From assembly GCF_907164845.1 (NCBI RefSeq), contig NZ_OU015430.1, positions 2,556,001 to 2,620,000 of the forward strand: a stretch of DNA of 64,000 nucleotides, in the 5' to 3' direction. The position numbers and the translations under genes are program-made. Of the stretch, positions 53,714 to 62,778 are shown in pieces (within the stretch, counting starts at the first letter, position 1; the number at the start of each line of letters is the position of its first letter). Under the pieces are notes generated by a model, which saw only the letters and a list, made by a program, of their open reading frames with translations, had not been told where the DNA came from and searched no databases. The DNA is from Lysobacter luteus. Its GTDB lineage: Bacteria > Pseudomonadota > Gammaproteobacteria > Xanthomonadales > Xanthomonadaceae.

Positions 53714-54430
53714 ATGCCCCGGAAGCGAGGACCCGCCTTGTTCCTGTCCATTCCGTCGCGCCAGAAGCCGCCTCTCCGATGGGCCACGCCGCTGCTTTTC
53801 GCGGCTCTCTGGGGCAGCTTCACCTGGCTGGCCTGGGCCCCGGCGGCCGAGCAGTCGAGGTGGGTCATGGAGTGGGGCGCGTTGTCGGGCGGGCTGACCA
53901 CGCCCGCGGCCTGGCAGGCCGCGCCGGGCGACGGCAGCCTGCTGCGGCTGGTCACGGCGCTGTTCCTGCACGCCGACTGGGCCCATCTGTTGGGCAACCT
54001 GGTGTTCCTGCTGATCTTCGGGCTGCCGGCCGAACGCGCGATGGGCCCGTGGCGGTTCGTACTGCTGTTCCTCGTGGGCGGCGCGGTGGCCAACCTGGCC
54101 GCGGTGCTGGCCATCGGCACCCCGGACCGGCTGATCATCGGAGCCAGCGGCGCGGTGTCGGCCCTGATCGGTGCCTACCTGGCGCTGTTCCCCTCGGCCA
54201 AGCTGGGCGTGGTGGTGCCGCTGGGACTGTTCCTGCAATTCGTCAAAGTGCCCGCACCGCTCCTCATCGGCGTCTGGGCGGCGTTGCAGGTGGTGTTTAC
54301 CTTCATCGGCCCGGCATTCGGCGCGGTGGCCTGGTCGGCCCACCTGGCGGGATTCGCGTTCGGTGGCGCGTTCGCATTGCTGGCACGGGCCGGCATCGCC
54401 CGTCGGTTGCGGCGGCGACGCGGGTTCTGA
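53714..54430 (+). CDS. Rhomboid-family intramembrane serine protease
   Basis: 238-residue membrane protein with about six helices. The conserved 'LFLHADWAHLLGNLVFLLIFG' helix, the catalytic serine in IIGASGAVSALIGAYL and the catalytic His in WSAHLAGFAFGGAFAL are in the correct order. The C-terminus is basic (ARRLRRRRGF). The ATG at 53714 is used; a TTG at 53738 with a GCGAGG site upstream gives a start (LFLSIPSRQKPP) just before the first helix and may be the true one. It is divergent from fadL and converges on the ctpA-like gene. Confidence 0.9.
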   Translation: MPRKRGPALFLSIPSRQKPPLRWATPLLFAALWGSFTWLAWAPAAEQSRWVMEWGALSGGLTTPAAWQAAPGDGSLLRLVTALFLHADWAHLLGNLVFLLIFGLPAERAMGPWRFVLLFLVGGAVANLAAVLAIGTPDRLIIGASGAVSALIGAYLALFPSAKLGVVVPLGLFLQFVKVPAPLLIGVWAALQVVFTFIGPAFGAVAWSAHLAGFAFGGAFALLARAGIARRLRRRRGF

Positions 54431-54439
54431 GGTCCGGCG

Positions 54440-55819
54440 TCAGCCCTCGACCGGCACAGCGTCCCCGTCCGCGTGATCGTTCGCACCGGCACCGGCATCA
54501 GCACCGGGGCTCGCTCCCGCGACCAGCTTCTTGAGCTCGGCGAGGGCCGCAGTGACGTGGCCCTCGCCCTCCAGCACCTCGCCGGCGTTGATGCCGGGCA
54601 GCGCCTCGCCGTCGCCGTCGTCGGGCACTTCCGCCCCCAGGTGACCCGGCAGGTCGGCCTCGGTGTAGCCGGCCGGGCGGCCGTCGTCACCACCCTCCTC
54701 GGCGTGCAGGACCACGTCGGGCACGATGCCGAGCGCCTGGATCGAACGTCCATCCGGGGTGTAATAGCGCGCGGTGGTGAGCTTGACCGAGTCGCCGTTG
54801 TCGAGTGGCAGCACGGTCTGCACCGAGCCCTTGCCGAAGGTGCGGCTGCCGACGATACGGGCACGGCCGTTGTCGCCGAGCGCGCCGGCCAGCACCTCCG
54901 AGGCGCTGGCCGAACCGGCGTCGACCAGCACCACCACCGGCGCGCCATCCAGGCGGTCGCCCGGGGTGGCGCTGAAGGTGGCGTCGCTGACCGGGATGCG
55001 CCCGCGCGTGCTGACGATGCCGCCGTCCTCCAGCAGCGCGTCGGCGATCTGCACGGCCGAGTTGAGCAGCCCACCCGGGTTGCTGCGCAGGTCGATCACC
55101 AGCCCGCGCAGGCGGCCACCGGCCTGCGTGGCAAGCTCGCCCAGCTGGCGTTCGAAATCGGCGGCGGTGTCGGCCTGGAAGGTGCTGACGCGCAGGTAGC
55201 CGAAGCCCGGCTCGAGCATCCGGCTGCGCACGCTGGCGATGCGGATGGTCTGGCGTTCGACGGTCAGCTTGACCGGCTCGTCGGCCCCGTCGCGCAGGAT
55301 GGTCAACTCGACACTGGTACCGGCTTCGCCGCGCAGCGGGGTCGAGCTGTCGCCTTCGCCGGCGCGCAGCGGCTTGCCGTCGACGGCGACGATGAGGTCG
55401 CCGGCCTTGACCCCGGCGCGGGCGGCCGGGGTGTCATCGATTGGCGCGATCACGCGCAGGCTGCCGTCGGGCTGGCGGAAGATCTCGACCCCGATGCCGT
55501 CGTAGTTGCCGCGCGCCTGCTCCTCGAAATCGTCGGTGGCGTCGGCTTCCAGGTAGGCGCTGTGCGGGTCGAGGTCGAGCAGCAACCCCCGAATCGCGGA
55601 GTGCATGAGTTGCTCGTCGTCGACCGGCTCGACGTATGCCGCCTTGACCGCGCTGTACACCGCCACGTACCGGCGGATCTCGTCGAGCGGGATGTTGGAT
55701 GCCGACGCCGCCGCGGCATCCTTCGCGGGTGGTTGCGCGGCCTGCTGCGCGGTGACCGGAAGGCTGGCCAGCGACAGGCCGATGGCGAGGGCGAGCGGAA
55801 CGAGGCGGCGATGGGGCAT
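54440..55819 (-). CDS. ctpA: Carboxy-terminal processing protease (S41, CtpA-type)
   Basis: 459-residue exported protease (signal MPHRRLVPLALAIGLSLASLPVTA-QQ). A PDZ domain (about 95-175, 'FRQPDGSLRVIAPIDDTPAARAGVKAGDLIVAVDGKPL') precedes the peptidase core with 'GLVIDLRSNPGGLLNSAVQIADALLE', the catalytic Ser in VDAGSASASEVLAGAL and the Lys in FGKGSVQTVLP. The acidic tail of about 90 residues is probably flexible. Such proteases cleave exported proteins, including peptidoglycan hydrolases, and envC is the next gene upstream (150 bp away). Confidence 0.93.
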   Translation of the reverse strand: MPHRRLVPLALAIGLSLASLPVTAQQAAQPPAKDAAAASASNIPLDEIRRYVAVYSAVKAAYVEPVDDEQLMHSAIRGLLLDLDPHSAYLEADATDDFEEQARGNYDGIGVEIFRQPDGSLRVIAPIDDTPAARAGVKAGDLIVAVDGKPLRAGEGDSSTPLRGEAGTSVELTILRDGADEPVKLTVERQTIRIASVRSRMLEPGFGYLRVSTFQADTAADFERQLGELATQAGGRLRGLVIDLRSNPGGLLNSAVQIADALLEDGGIVSTRGRIPVSDATFSATPGDRLDGAPVVVLVDAGSASASEVLAGALGDNGRARIVGSRTFGKGSVQTVLPLDNGDSVKLTTARYYTPDGRSIQALGIVPDVVLHAEEGGDDGRPAGYTEADLPGHLGAEVPDDGDGEALPGINAGEVLEGEGHVTAALAELKKLVAGASPGADAGAGANDHADGDAVPVEG

Positions 55820-55969
55820 CAGGCGGACTCCGGGGGACACGGGCTACGGTCACGAGTTACGGACCGGGGGCAGCCGCGGTCGTTCAACCAAGTATGTCGA
55901 CCGGCAGGGCCGGCGTCAGCCGACCTTAAGTCGCGGGTGCGGAAGTTTCCGTAAATCCCGCGCAGCGCC

Positions 55970-57211
55970 TCAGCGGCGGAGCCAGCTGCCCGGATCGACC
56001 GGTTCGCCGTTGCGGCGCAATTCGAAGTACAGCGCCGGGCGCCCGTGCCCGCCGGAACTCCCCACCGTCGCGACCCGGTCGCCACGCTTCACCGCGTCGC
56101 CGGCATCGCGCAGGAGCGCGTCGTTGTGGGCGTACAGGCTCATGTAGCCGTTGCCGTGGTCGATGATCAGGATCAGGCCGAAGCCACTCATCCACTCCGA
56201 ATAGACGACGGTGCCGTCGGCCACCGCGGTCACCGGCGTGCCGGCGGCCGCGCCGATCAGCAGGCCATCGCTGGCGCGGCCATCCGGCAGCTTCGCGCGG
56301 TAGCCGGCGAGCAGGTTGCCGGCCAGTGGCCAGCCCGCGCCACCGACGGCCGGGCCGGTGGCGACGACCGGCGACGGCCTGGGCGACGGCGTCACGGTGC
56401 CACCCGCTGCGGCGGCCTCGCGCGCTTCGCGCGCCTCGCGCTCGGCCTTGGCCGCTGCCGCCGCGCGACGCTGGGCCTCGGCCCGCGCCGCCGCCGCGCG
56501 CAGCTTCTCCAGCAGCTGCTCCAGCCCCTTGGCATCTCGGCCCAGCGCCTTCTCGCGGCTGCGGCGGTCCTCGAAGCTCCGGTCCAGCCGGGCCACGACC
56601 TCGCGACGGGCCTTGCGGTCCTTTTCCAGTTGCGCGAGCTGTTGCTGCTGGCGCACGCGGGCGGCCTCCAGCTCGGCACGGCGTGTATCGATGCGTGCCT
56701 GCACGGCATCCAGCTCGGCCAGTGCGCCGGTCAGCTCCGCGATGCGCGCGGCGCGGTCGCGCTGCACGTAGCGGTGGTAGGCGAGCAGTCGGTTGGCATC
56801 GGCGACCCGGTCCTGGGCGAGCAGCAGTTTCAACGGTGCCGCGTCGCCCTGCGCGTAGGCCGCGCGCAGCAATCGCGCGAGTTCCTCGCGGCGTCCGCCA
56901 AGGGTGTCTTCGAGGTCGCTGCGTTGCTGTTGGAGTTTCGCCAGTTCCGCCTCGCTGGCGGCCAGTTCGGCCTCCACCGCGGCGAGCGCGCGGCCGGTGC
57001 GGGCGACCTGTTCGTCGGCCTTGCGCAACTCGCGAGTAGCGGCGCCACGTTGTGACTCGATCTCACGCCGCTCGCTGGCGACCGACTTGAGCTCCTTGCG
57101 GACCGACTCGAGCTTGCGCTCGGCCTCGCGGCTGCTCTGCGCCGAGGCACTCCCGGCGGCAACCGCGGCGAGCGCGATCGACAGGAGCAGCCGGGCGACG
57201 CCGTGCCGCAT
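55970..57211 (-). CDS. envC: Murein hydrolase activator EnvC
   Basis: Activates the amidases AmiA/AmiB at the division septum in E. coli. The 413-residue protein has a signal peptide (MRHGVARLLLSIALAAVAAGSASA-QS), a long coiled coil (about 26-270, Arg/Glu/Ala/Gln-rich) and a C-terminal LytM domain (about 300-413; 'GLLIGAAAGTPVTAVADGTVVYSEWMSGFGLILIIDHGNGYMSLYAHN', 'HGRPALYFELRRNGEPVDPGSWL'). The LytM zinc site is degenerate, as in activators. Its ATG shares one base with the gpmI stop (TGATG). Confidence 0.93.
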   Translation of the reverse strand: MRHGVARLLLSIALAAVAAGSASAQSSREAERKLESVRKELKSVASERREIESQRGAATRELRKADEQVARTGRALAAVEAELAASEAELAKLQQQRSDLEDTLGGRREELARLLRAAYAQGDAAPLKLLLAQDRVADANRLLAYHRYVQRDRAARIAELTGALAELDAVQARIDTRRAELEAARVRQQQQLAQLEKDRKARREVVARLDRSFEDRRSREKALGRDAKGLEQLLEKLRAAAARAEAQRRAAAAAKAEREAREAREAAAAGGTVTPSPRPSPVVATGPAVGGAGWPLAGNLLAGYRAKLPDGRASDGLLIGAAAGTPVTAVADGTVVYSEWMSGFGLILIIDHGNGYMSLYAHNDALLRDAGDAVKRGDRVATVGSSGGHGRPALYFELRRNGEPVDPGSWLRR

Positions 57212-58764
57212 CAGCCTGCGGGCCTGTCCAGCAGCAGCGACTGGCCGGTCATCTCGGCAGGCACCGGCACGCCCAGCAGGTCGAGCAGCGTCGGCGCGAC
57301 GTCGCGCAGGGCGCCGCCACTGCGCAGCGTCGCCGGCCGCGGCCCGAGGTAGGCCAGCGGCACCGGCCCGACGGTGTGTGAGGTATGAGGTTGTCCGGTC
57401 TGCGCGTCGCGCATCATCTCGACATTGCCGTGGTCGGCCGTGACCAGCAGCGCGCCGCCGGTGTCGCGCACCGCCGCCACCACCGCGCCGATCGCGAGGT
57501 CCACCGCCTCGACCGCCTTGATCGCCGCCTCCAGGCTGCCGCTGTGGCCCACCATGTCGGGGTTGGCGATGTTGCAGATCGCCACGTCGATCGCGCCGGA
57601 GCGGATCGCCGCCGTGAGCTTCTCGGTGACCTCCGGGCAGCTCATCTCCGGTTGCAGGTCGTAGGTGGCGACCTGCGGGCTCGGCACCAGGATGCGTGTC
57701 TCGCCGGGATACTCGTCCTCGCGCCCGCCGCTGAAGAAGAAGGTGACGTGCGCGTACTTCTCGGTTTCGGCGATGCGCAGCTGGCGCAGGCCGTGGTCGG
57801 CGAGCACCTCGCCCAGCGTGTTGCGCAGGTCCTCGGGCCCGAACGCGACCGGCGCCGGCAGGCTGGCGTCGTACTCGGTCAGGCAAGTGAAACGCACCAG
57901 TGCCGGCCGGCGCGCCGGGAAGCCGTCGAACCCGGGCGCCACGAACGCCGCCGCCAGCTGGCGTGCACGGTCGGCGCGGAAGTTCATGAACACGGCCGCG
58001 TCGCCATCGCGCATCGGCACCGGCGTGCCGACCACCGTCGGCAGCACGAACTCGTCGTTCTCGCCACGCGCATAGGCGGAATCCAGCGCGTGGGCAGCGT
58101 CGTTGGCGCGGTGCGCGGCCTGGCCTTCGACGATGGCATCCCAGGCTTGGCGCAGCCGGTCCCAGCGCCGGTCCCGGTCCATCGCGAAGTAGCGGCCGCT
58201 GACGCTGGCGACGCGCGCGTTGCCGGCCGCGGCGCAGGCGGCGTGGAGCTTGGCCAGGCTGGGCGCAGCCGAACGCGGAGGCATGTCGCGGCCATCGAGG
58301 AAGGCATGCACGGCGACGTCGGCCACCTTCTCGCGACGCGCCATCTCGATCATCGCCAGGATGTGGTCCTCGTGGCTGTGCACGCCGCCAGGCGACAGCA
58401 GGCCCAGCAGGTGCAGCGTGCCGCCGGTGTTGCTCACCGCGGCGCAGGCGGTGCGCAGCTCTTCGTTGGCGAAAAAGCTGCCGTCCTCGATCGCCGCGTC
58501 GATCCGGGTCAGGTCCTGGTAGACGATCCGGCCGGCACCCAGGTTCATGTGGCCGACTTCGGAGTTGCCCATCTGGCCGTCCGGCAGGCCGACGTGGCGG
58601 CCCTCGGTGTGGATCAGGGTGTGGGGGACCGATCCGACCAGGGCATCCCAGTGCGGCAGGTGGGCCTGCGCGAGCGCGTTGTCGGCCGGGTCCTCGCGGT
58701 GCCCCCAGCCATCCAGGATCAGCAGTACGACGGGGCGGATGGCGGGCGCGGCGGGCTCGGGCAC
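57211..58764 (-). CDS. gpmI: 2,3-bisphosphoglycerate-independent phosphoglycerate mutase
   Basis: Glycolytic/gluconeogenic enzyme interconverting 3- and 2-phosphoglycerate with two Mn(II). Motifs: LLILDGWGHRE (Asp), 'GNSEVGHMNLGAGRIVYQDLTRID' with the phosphorylated Ser, 'HAFLDGRDMPPRSA', 'FMNFRADRARQL', 'NPDMVGHSGSLEAAIKAVEAVD' and 'VTADHGNVEMM'. The GTG at 58764 gives 517 residues, the usual size; the ATG at 58869 adds 35 residues of no known type. A 130-bp gap separates it from the divergent repeat protein. Confidence 0.96.
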   Translation of the reverse strand: MPEPAAPAIRPVVLLILDGWGHREDPADNALAQAHLPHWDALVGSVPHTLIHTEGRHVGLPDGQMGNSEVGHMNLGAGRIVYQDLTRIDAAIEDGSFFANEELRTACAAVSNTGGTLHLLGLLSPGGVHSHEDHILAMIEMARREKVADVAVHAFLDGRDMPPRSAAPSLAKLHAACAAAGNARVASVSGRYFAMDRDRRWDRLRQAWDAIVEGQAAHRANDAAHALDSAYARGENDEFVLPTVVGTPVPMRDGDAAVFMNFRADRARQLAAAFVAPGFDGFPARRPALVRFTCLTEYDASLPAPVAFGPEDLRNTLGEVLADHGLRQLRIAETEKYAHVTFFFSGGREDEYPGETRILVPSPQVATYDLQPEMSCPEVTEKLTAAIRSGAIDVAICNIANPDMVGHSGSLEAAIKAVEAVDLAIGAVVAAVRDTGGALLVTADHGNVEMMRDAQTGQPHTSHTVGPVPLAYLGPRPATLRSGGALRDVAPTLLDLLGVPVPAEMTGQSLLLDRPAG

Positions 58765-58894
58765 GTCGTTGGTTCCAGTGACTTCGGACAGGTGCGGATT
58801 GTAGCGAAGCGGGATATCAAGGACCCCTGCATTAAACCGCCGCCGGCCGCGGTGCATCCCAACCGGCATGACCCGCTACCAATGGACCCCCGAC

Positions 58895-59575
58895 ATGAGC
58901 CTACGCCCCACCGCCTCCGCGCTTCTTCCACTCGCCCTCGCCGCCGTTTTCGCGGTGTCGTCCCCGGCGTTTGGCCAGGACCACAGCAAGATCAATGGCA
59001 GCATCCACGTGGAGGACGGGCAGAAGGCCGGCGATCTCGACACCGTCAACGGCAGCATCAGGGTGGGCGAGAACGCCACCGCCGGTGACGCGGAAACCGT
59101 CAACGGCAGCATCAAGGTCTACGACGGGGCGGGCGTAGGCGGCCTTGCGACGGTCAACGGGAGCATCAAGGTCGGCAGCCAGGTGACGGTCGGCGACGAC
59201 GTCGAAACCGTCAACGGCAGCATCTTCATCGACCGCGGCGGCAACGTGGGCGGCGACATCGAGACCGTCAACGGGGCCATCGGCCTGGTCGACACCGACG
59301 TGGCCGGCGGCATCGCGACCGTCAACGGTGACCTCACGGTCGGCATCGGTTCGCACGTGCGCGGCGGCATCCACTACGAGAAGCCGGGCACGCAGTTGAT
59401 CTCGTTCAAGCGGCGCGACCCGCGGGTGGTCATCGGTCCGGATGCCCGGGTCGACGGGCCGCTGGTGTTCGAGCACTCGGTCTCCCTGTATGTCCACGAG
59501 ACCGCCTCCATCGGACCGGTGACCGGTGCGACCGCGGTCCGCTACAGCGGCGCACGCGCGCCCGCCGGCGACTGA
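58895..59575 (+). CDS. Exported protein built from 18-19-residue VNGSI repeats
   Basis: 226-residue protein with a signal peptide (MSLRPTASALLPLALAAVFAVSSPAFG-QD). Seven tandem repeats of 18-19 residues follow (about 30-160), each with a [IV]NG[SAD][IL] core and Gly/Asp-rich turn. This is a regular beta-solenoid pattern like bactofilin or DUF4097-type repeats. The C-terminal 60 residues (ISFKRRDPRVVIGPDARVDGPLVFEHSVSLYVHE) continue the beta pattern without the motif. Function is unknown; periplasmic or surface location is inferred from the signal peptide. The start ATG at 58895 directly precedes the signal core, better than 58868. Confidence 0.72.
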   Translation: MSLRPTASALLPLALAAVFAVSSPAFGQDHSKINGSIHVEDGQKAGDLDTVNGSIRVGENATAGDAETVNGSIKVYDGAGVGGLATVNGSIKVGSQVTVGDDVETVNGSIFIDRGGNVGGDIETVNGAIGLVDTDVAGGIATVNGDLTVGIGSHVRGGIHYEKPGTQLISFKRRDPRVVIGPDARVDGPLVFEHSVSLYVHETASIGPVTGATAVRYSGARAPAGD

Positions 59576-59673
59576 CGAGGTTGGTTTTGCGGTGCCTGCC
59601 GGCTCGCCGGCGGGCACCGGCGCCCACGGGACAACGCTGCTAGCATCGGGCGTTCCGCAACCCCGGAGGCGCC

Positions 59674-61416
59674 ATGTCCCGCATCCCGCTCCTGCCCGCC
59701 ACCTCGCTGGTGGCCGCCGCACTTGTACTGGCTGCCTGCGACCGGCCGGCCGAACCGACGGCGGAGACCGCCGACACCACCGCGACCCCGACCCGACCGG
59801 CCGCTGAGTTCGAGCCGTCGATCAACCCCGGCGACTTTGCCGCCCACGTCGAGCGGCTCGCCTCGGACGAGTTCGCCGGGCGCGCGCCGGGCAGCGTCGG
59901 CGAGGAAAAGACCGTCGCCTACCTGGTCGAGCAGTTCCAGCGCCTCGGCCTGCAACCGGGCAATGGCGACAGCTTCCTGCAGACGGTGCCGATGGTGGAA
60001 ACTACCGCCGACCCGGCCGGCACCCGGATGACACTCGCCATCGACGGCCAGCCGCGCGAGCTCGATTTCGGCGACGAGATGGTGATCGGCACCCGCACCG
60101 GCCAGGCGCAGATCGACCTCGATGACAGCCCGCTGGTGTTCGTCGGTTACGGCGTCAACGCGCCCGAGCTGGGCTGGAACGATTACGAAGGCGTCGACGT
60201 CAAGGGCAAGACGGTCGTGATGCTGATCAACGACCCGGGCTTCCATACGCAGGATGCCGGGCTGTTCGAAGGCAAACGGATGACCTACTACGGCCGCTGG
60301 ACCTACAAGTACGAGGAGGCCGCCCGCCAGGGCGCCGCCGCCGCGCTGATCATCCACGACACCGAGGGCGCGTCCTACGGCTGGGACGTGGTCAAGAATT
60401 CCTGGACCGGACCGCAGTTCGACCTGCCGGCCAAGGACGACCCCGAACCGCGCCTGCCGGCGCAGGGCTGGATCACCGGCGACGTCGCGCGCGAGTTGAT
60501 GGCGGGCAGTGGCCAGGACCTCGACGCGCTGTACAAGGCGGCCAACCGCAAGGGCTTCGAGGCCGTCGAGCTGGACGCGACGATGTCGCTTGAGCTCGCC
60601 AGCACCAGTTCGGAGAAGTCCTCCCAGAACGTGATCGCCAAGCTGCCCGGCACCACCCGCCCGGACGAGGCCGTCATCTACATGGGCCACTGGGACCACC
60701 TGGGCGACCACGGCCACGAGGGCGAGGCTGGCGCGGATGCCGACAGCATCTACAACGGCGCGATCGACAACGCGACCGGGATCGCCGGCATCCTCGAGAT
60801 CGCCGAGGCGTTCGTCGCGCAGGAGCCGGCGCCCGAGCGCTCGGTGCTGTTCCTGGCGGTCACGCTGGAGGAGTCGGGCCTGTTGGGCTCCAAGTATTAC
60901 GTCGCCCACCCGAGCGTTCCGCTCGACCAGACGGTCGCCGCAATCAACCTGGATGCGATGCCGGTGATCGGCAAGACCCGCGACATCACCGTGGTCGGCC
61001 TGGGCAACTCCGAGCTGGAAGACGTACTCGGCCAAGTGGCAGGCGAACAGGACCGCGAACTTCGCGCCGAGGCCACGCCGGAAAGCGGGTTCTACTTCCG
61101 CTCCGATCACTTCAATTTCGCCAAGGCCGGCGTCCCCGCGCTGTATGCCAAGGGCGGCGACGAACTGGTCGAAGGCGGCAGCGACGCCGGCAAGCAGGCC
61201 CATCTGGATTACCGCGACAACCGTTACCACAAGCCCGCGGACGAGTTCGACGCAGGCTGGGACATGGACGGCGTGGTGCAGGACCTGGAGGCGCTGTACG
61301 GCGTCGGCCGCGTCCTCGCCGGTGGCGACGCCTGGCCCAACTGGTACGAGGGCAACGCCTTCCGCGCCGCGCGCGAGGAGATGATCGATGGCAAGGAGTC
61401 GGCCAGCGGCGGCTGA
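59674..61416 (+). CDS. M28-family zinc aminopeptidase lipoprotein with PA domain
   Basis: 580-residue lipoprotein (signal ...SLVAAALVLAAC, Cys at residue 22). A protease-associated insert (about 140-250, 'PLVFVGYGVNAPELGWNDYEGVDVKGKTVVML') lies within the M28 fold. Zinc ligands are His in YMGHWDHLG, bridging Asp in NGAIDNATG, Glu in LTLEESGLLG (catalytic Glu and ligand), Asp in INLDAMP and His in YHKPADEF. It trims N-terminal residues of peptides outside the inner membrane, together with the other exported peptidases here. A CCGGAGGCGCC site precedes the ATG. Confidence 0.93.
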   Translation: MSRIPLLPATSLVAAALVLAACDRPAEPTAETADTTATPTRPAAEFEPSINPGDFAAHVERLASDEFAGRAPGSVGEEKTVAYLVEQFQRLGLQPGNGDSFLQTVPMVETTADPAGTRMTLAIDGQPRELDFGDEMVIGTRTGQAQIDLDDSPLVFVGYGVNAPELGWNDYEGVDVKGKTVVMLINDPGFHTQDAGLFEGKRMTYYGRWTYKYEEAARQGAAAALIIHDTEGASYGWDVVKNSWTGPQFDLPAKDDPEPRLPAQGWITGDVARELMAGSGQDLDALYKAANRKGFEAVELDATMSLELASTSSEKSSQNVIAKLPGTTRPDEAVIYMGHWDHLGDHGHEGEAGADADSIYNGAIDNATGIAGILEIAEAFVAQEPAPERSVLFLAVTLEESGLLGSKYYVAHPSVPLDQTVAAINLDAMPVIGKTRDITVVGLGNSELEDVLGQVAGEQDRELRAEATPESGFYFRSDHFNFAKAGVPALYAKGGDELVEGGSDAGKQAHLDYRDNRYHKPADEFDAGWDMDGVVQDLEALYGVGRVLAGGDAWPNWYEGNAFRAAREEMIDGKESASGG

Positions 61417-61438
61417 GCGATCGACTTCTGGACCACCC

Positions 61439-61460
61439 GACGGCGCCTGCGGGCGCCGTC
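61439..61460 (+). terminator. Hairpin terminator after the M28 peptidase gene
   Basis: Perfect 9-bp stem GACGGCGCC / GGCGCCGTC with loop TGCG, followed by GGCGTTTTCGG. It is 22 bp past the stop codon and 46 bp before the next start. Confidence 0.7.
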
Positions 61461-61506
61461 GGCGTTTTCGGCTAGGCTGTCGCCACTCAGCACCGGATCC
61501 CCTGCA

Positions 61507-61902
61507 ATGACGATAGCGACTGCCTACTGGTGCGTGGTAATTGCCGCGCTGCTTCCGTACGTGTGGACCGTCATCGCCAAGAGCGGCGGCGCACGGTTCG
61601 ACAACCGTGATCCGCGCGGCTGGATCTCGCGCCAGGACAATCCCCGTACCGTCCGCGCCAACGCCGCGCAGCTGAACGCGTTCGAGGCGTTCGCTCCGTT
61701 TGCCGCCGGCGTCGTGCTGGCCCAGCTGGCAGGCGTCGCGGAATCGACGATCGCGTTGCTGGCGGTCATCTTCGTCATCGCGCGGGTGCTACATGGCGTG
61801 GCCTATCTCGCCAACCGCGCAACGCTTCGCAGCCTGATCTGGGCGGTCGGCATCGGCTGCGTGGTCGCGCTGCTGGTGATGGCGGCACTTGCGATCCGAT
61901 AG
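61507..61902 (+). CDS. MAPEG-family membrane protein
   Basis: 131-residue protein with four hydrophobic segments. The MAPEG signature is visible: 'RTVRANAAQLNAFEAFAPFAAGVVLAQLAG' (the R-A-x-x-x-x-N-x-x-E pattern) followed by 'RVLHGVAYLANRATLRSLIW'. Eukaryotic relatives use glutathione on lipid mediators; bacterial roles are mostly unproven. It lies just before the oxygenase gene and the two may form one transcript. Confidence 0.88.
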   Translation: MTIATAYWCVVIAALLPYVWTVIAKSGGARFDNRDPRGWISRQDNPRTVRANAAQLNAFEAFAPFAAGVVLAQLAGVAESTIALLAVIFVIARVLHGVAYLANRATLRSLIWAVGIGCVVALLVMAALAIR

Positions 61903-61921
61903 CCCGGACGACGCGACGGCG

Positions 61922-62668
61922 GTGCCCGATTGCGAATCCGTTGACGCGCTCGCAGCGCAAGTGCGGCGTGACGGGTTCGCCTTTGCCGAAGGCGCGGCGG
62001 TCGACGCGATACTCGGGGCGGCCGGCGGGTTGGACGACTGGGACGTTTTCGCTGAAAGCTGGGACCACCTCGATCCGGATCAGTACCTGGCGGCCACCGG
62101 CCGCTACCGCCGGCGGCGCCATGCGGTGTTCGACCTCGGGGCGGCGCTGGATTCTTCCGCGGCGCCCCATCGACTCCCGGACCAGCCGCACTTCCAGACG
62201 CTCGCGCACAATCCGCTGCAGGGCGGGTTGGCCCGCTGGTTCACGCCGATGACGGACACAGCAGTTGGCACGCGCGCCTTCCAGACACTGATGGGTTTCG
62301 GGCGGAAAGTGTTCGCACGGCTCGACAGCGCCGCGGCGACGGGGAGCTGGCGCGTCGAGGCCCACCAGTTCCGCATCGAGGCCAAACCAGATCACGCGGG
62401 CGAGCCGACTCCGGAAGGCATGCACCGCGACGGCGTGGACTATGTGCTCGTCGTGCTGGTCGAGCGCCGAAACATCGAATGCGGGACCACCTCGATCCAC
62501 GCACCGGACGGCACTGAGCTTGGCAGCTTCACCCTCACCCGGCTCCGCGACGTTGCGCTGGTGGATGACCAGCGGGTGCTCCATGGCGTCACGGCCGTCA
62601 CGCCGCGTGACCCGTCCAAGCTCGCGCACCGTGACGTGCTGGTCCTGACGTACTGCCGCGGGACTTGA
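61922..62668 (+). CDS. 2-oxoglutarate/Fe(II)-dependent oxygenase (2OG-Fe_Oxy_2 family)
   Basis: 248-residue cytoplasmic enzyme of the family that includes L-isoleucine 4-hydroxylase. The iron triad is intact: HxD in MHRDGVDYV (codons at 62423 and 62429) and the distal His in RVLHGVTAV (codon at 62582). The 2OG-binding Arg is in AHRDVLVLTYCRG (codon at 62630). The typical segment 'FRIEAKPDHAGEPTPEGMHRDGVDYV' leads into the site. No ATG is available: a GTG at 61922 or a TTG at 61889 (overlapping the MAPEG gene by 14 bp) could start it. The substrate, perhaps a free amino acid, is an inference from the family. It converges on the rRNA operon. Confidence 0.82.
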   Translation: MPDCESVDALAAQVRRDGFAFAEGAAVDAILGAAGGLDDWDVFAESWDHLDPDQYLAATGRYRRRRHAVFDLGAALDSSAAPHRLPDQPHFQTLAHNPLQGGLARWFTPMTDTAVGTRAFQTLMGFGRKVFARLDSAAATGSWRVEAHQFRIEAKPDHAGEPTPEGMHRDGVDYVLVVLVERRNIECGTTSIHAPDGTELGSFTLTRLRDVALVDDQRVLHGVTAVTPRDPSKLAHRDVLVLTYCRGT

Positions 62669-62744
62669 GGTCCGCAACGCTCGCAGGAGTCGCCGGGTTG
62701 CCCACGGCCCCTACCGCGGCGTCTCGAACTTCGAAAAGAAGAAA

Positions 62745-62767
62745 GCCGGTCCCTTTTGGGGACCGGC
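62745..62767 (-). terminator. rRNA operon terminator
   Basis: Stem GCCGGTCCC / GGGACCGGC with a 5-base loop, 12 bp beyond the 3' end of 5S rRNA. On the minus strand it is followed by TTTCTTCTTTTC, a good T-rich tail. Confidence 0.88.
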
Positions 62768-62778
62768 CTTCGGTGTAA

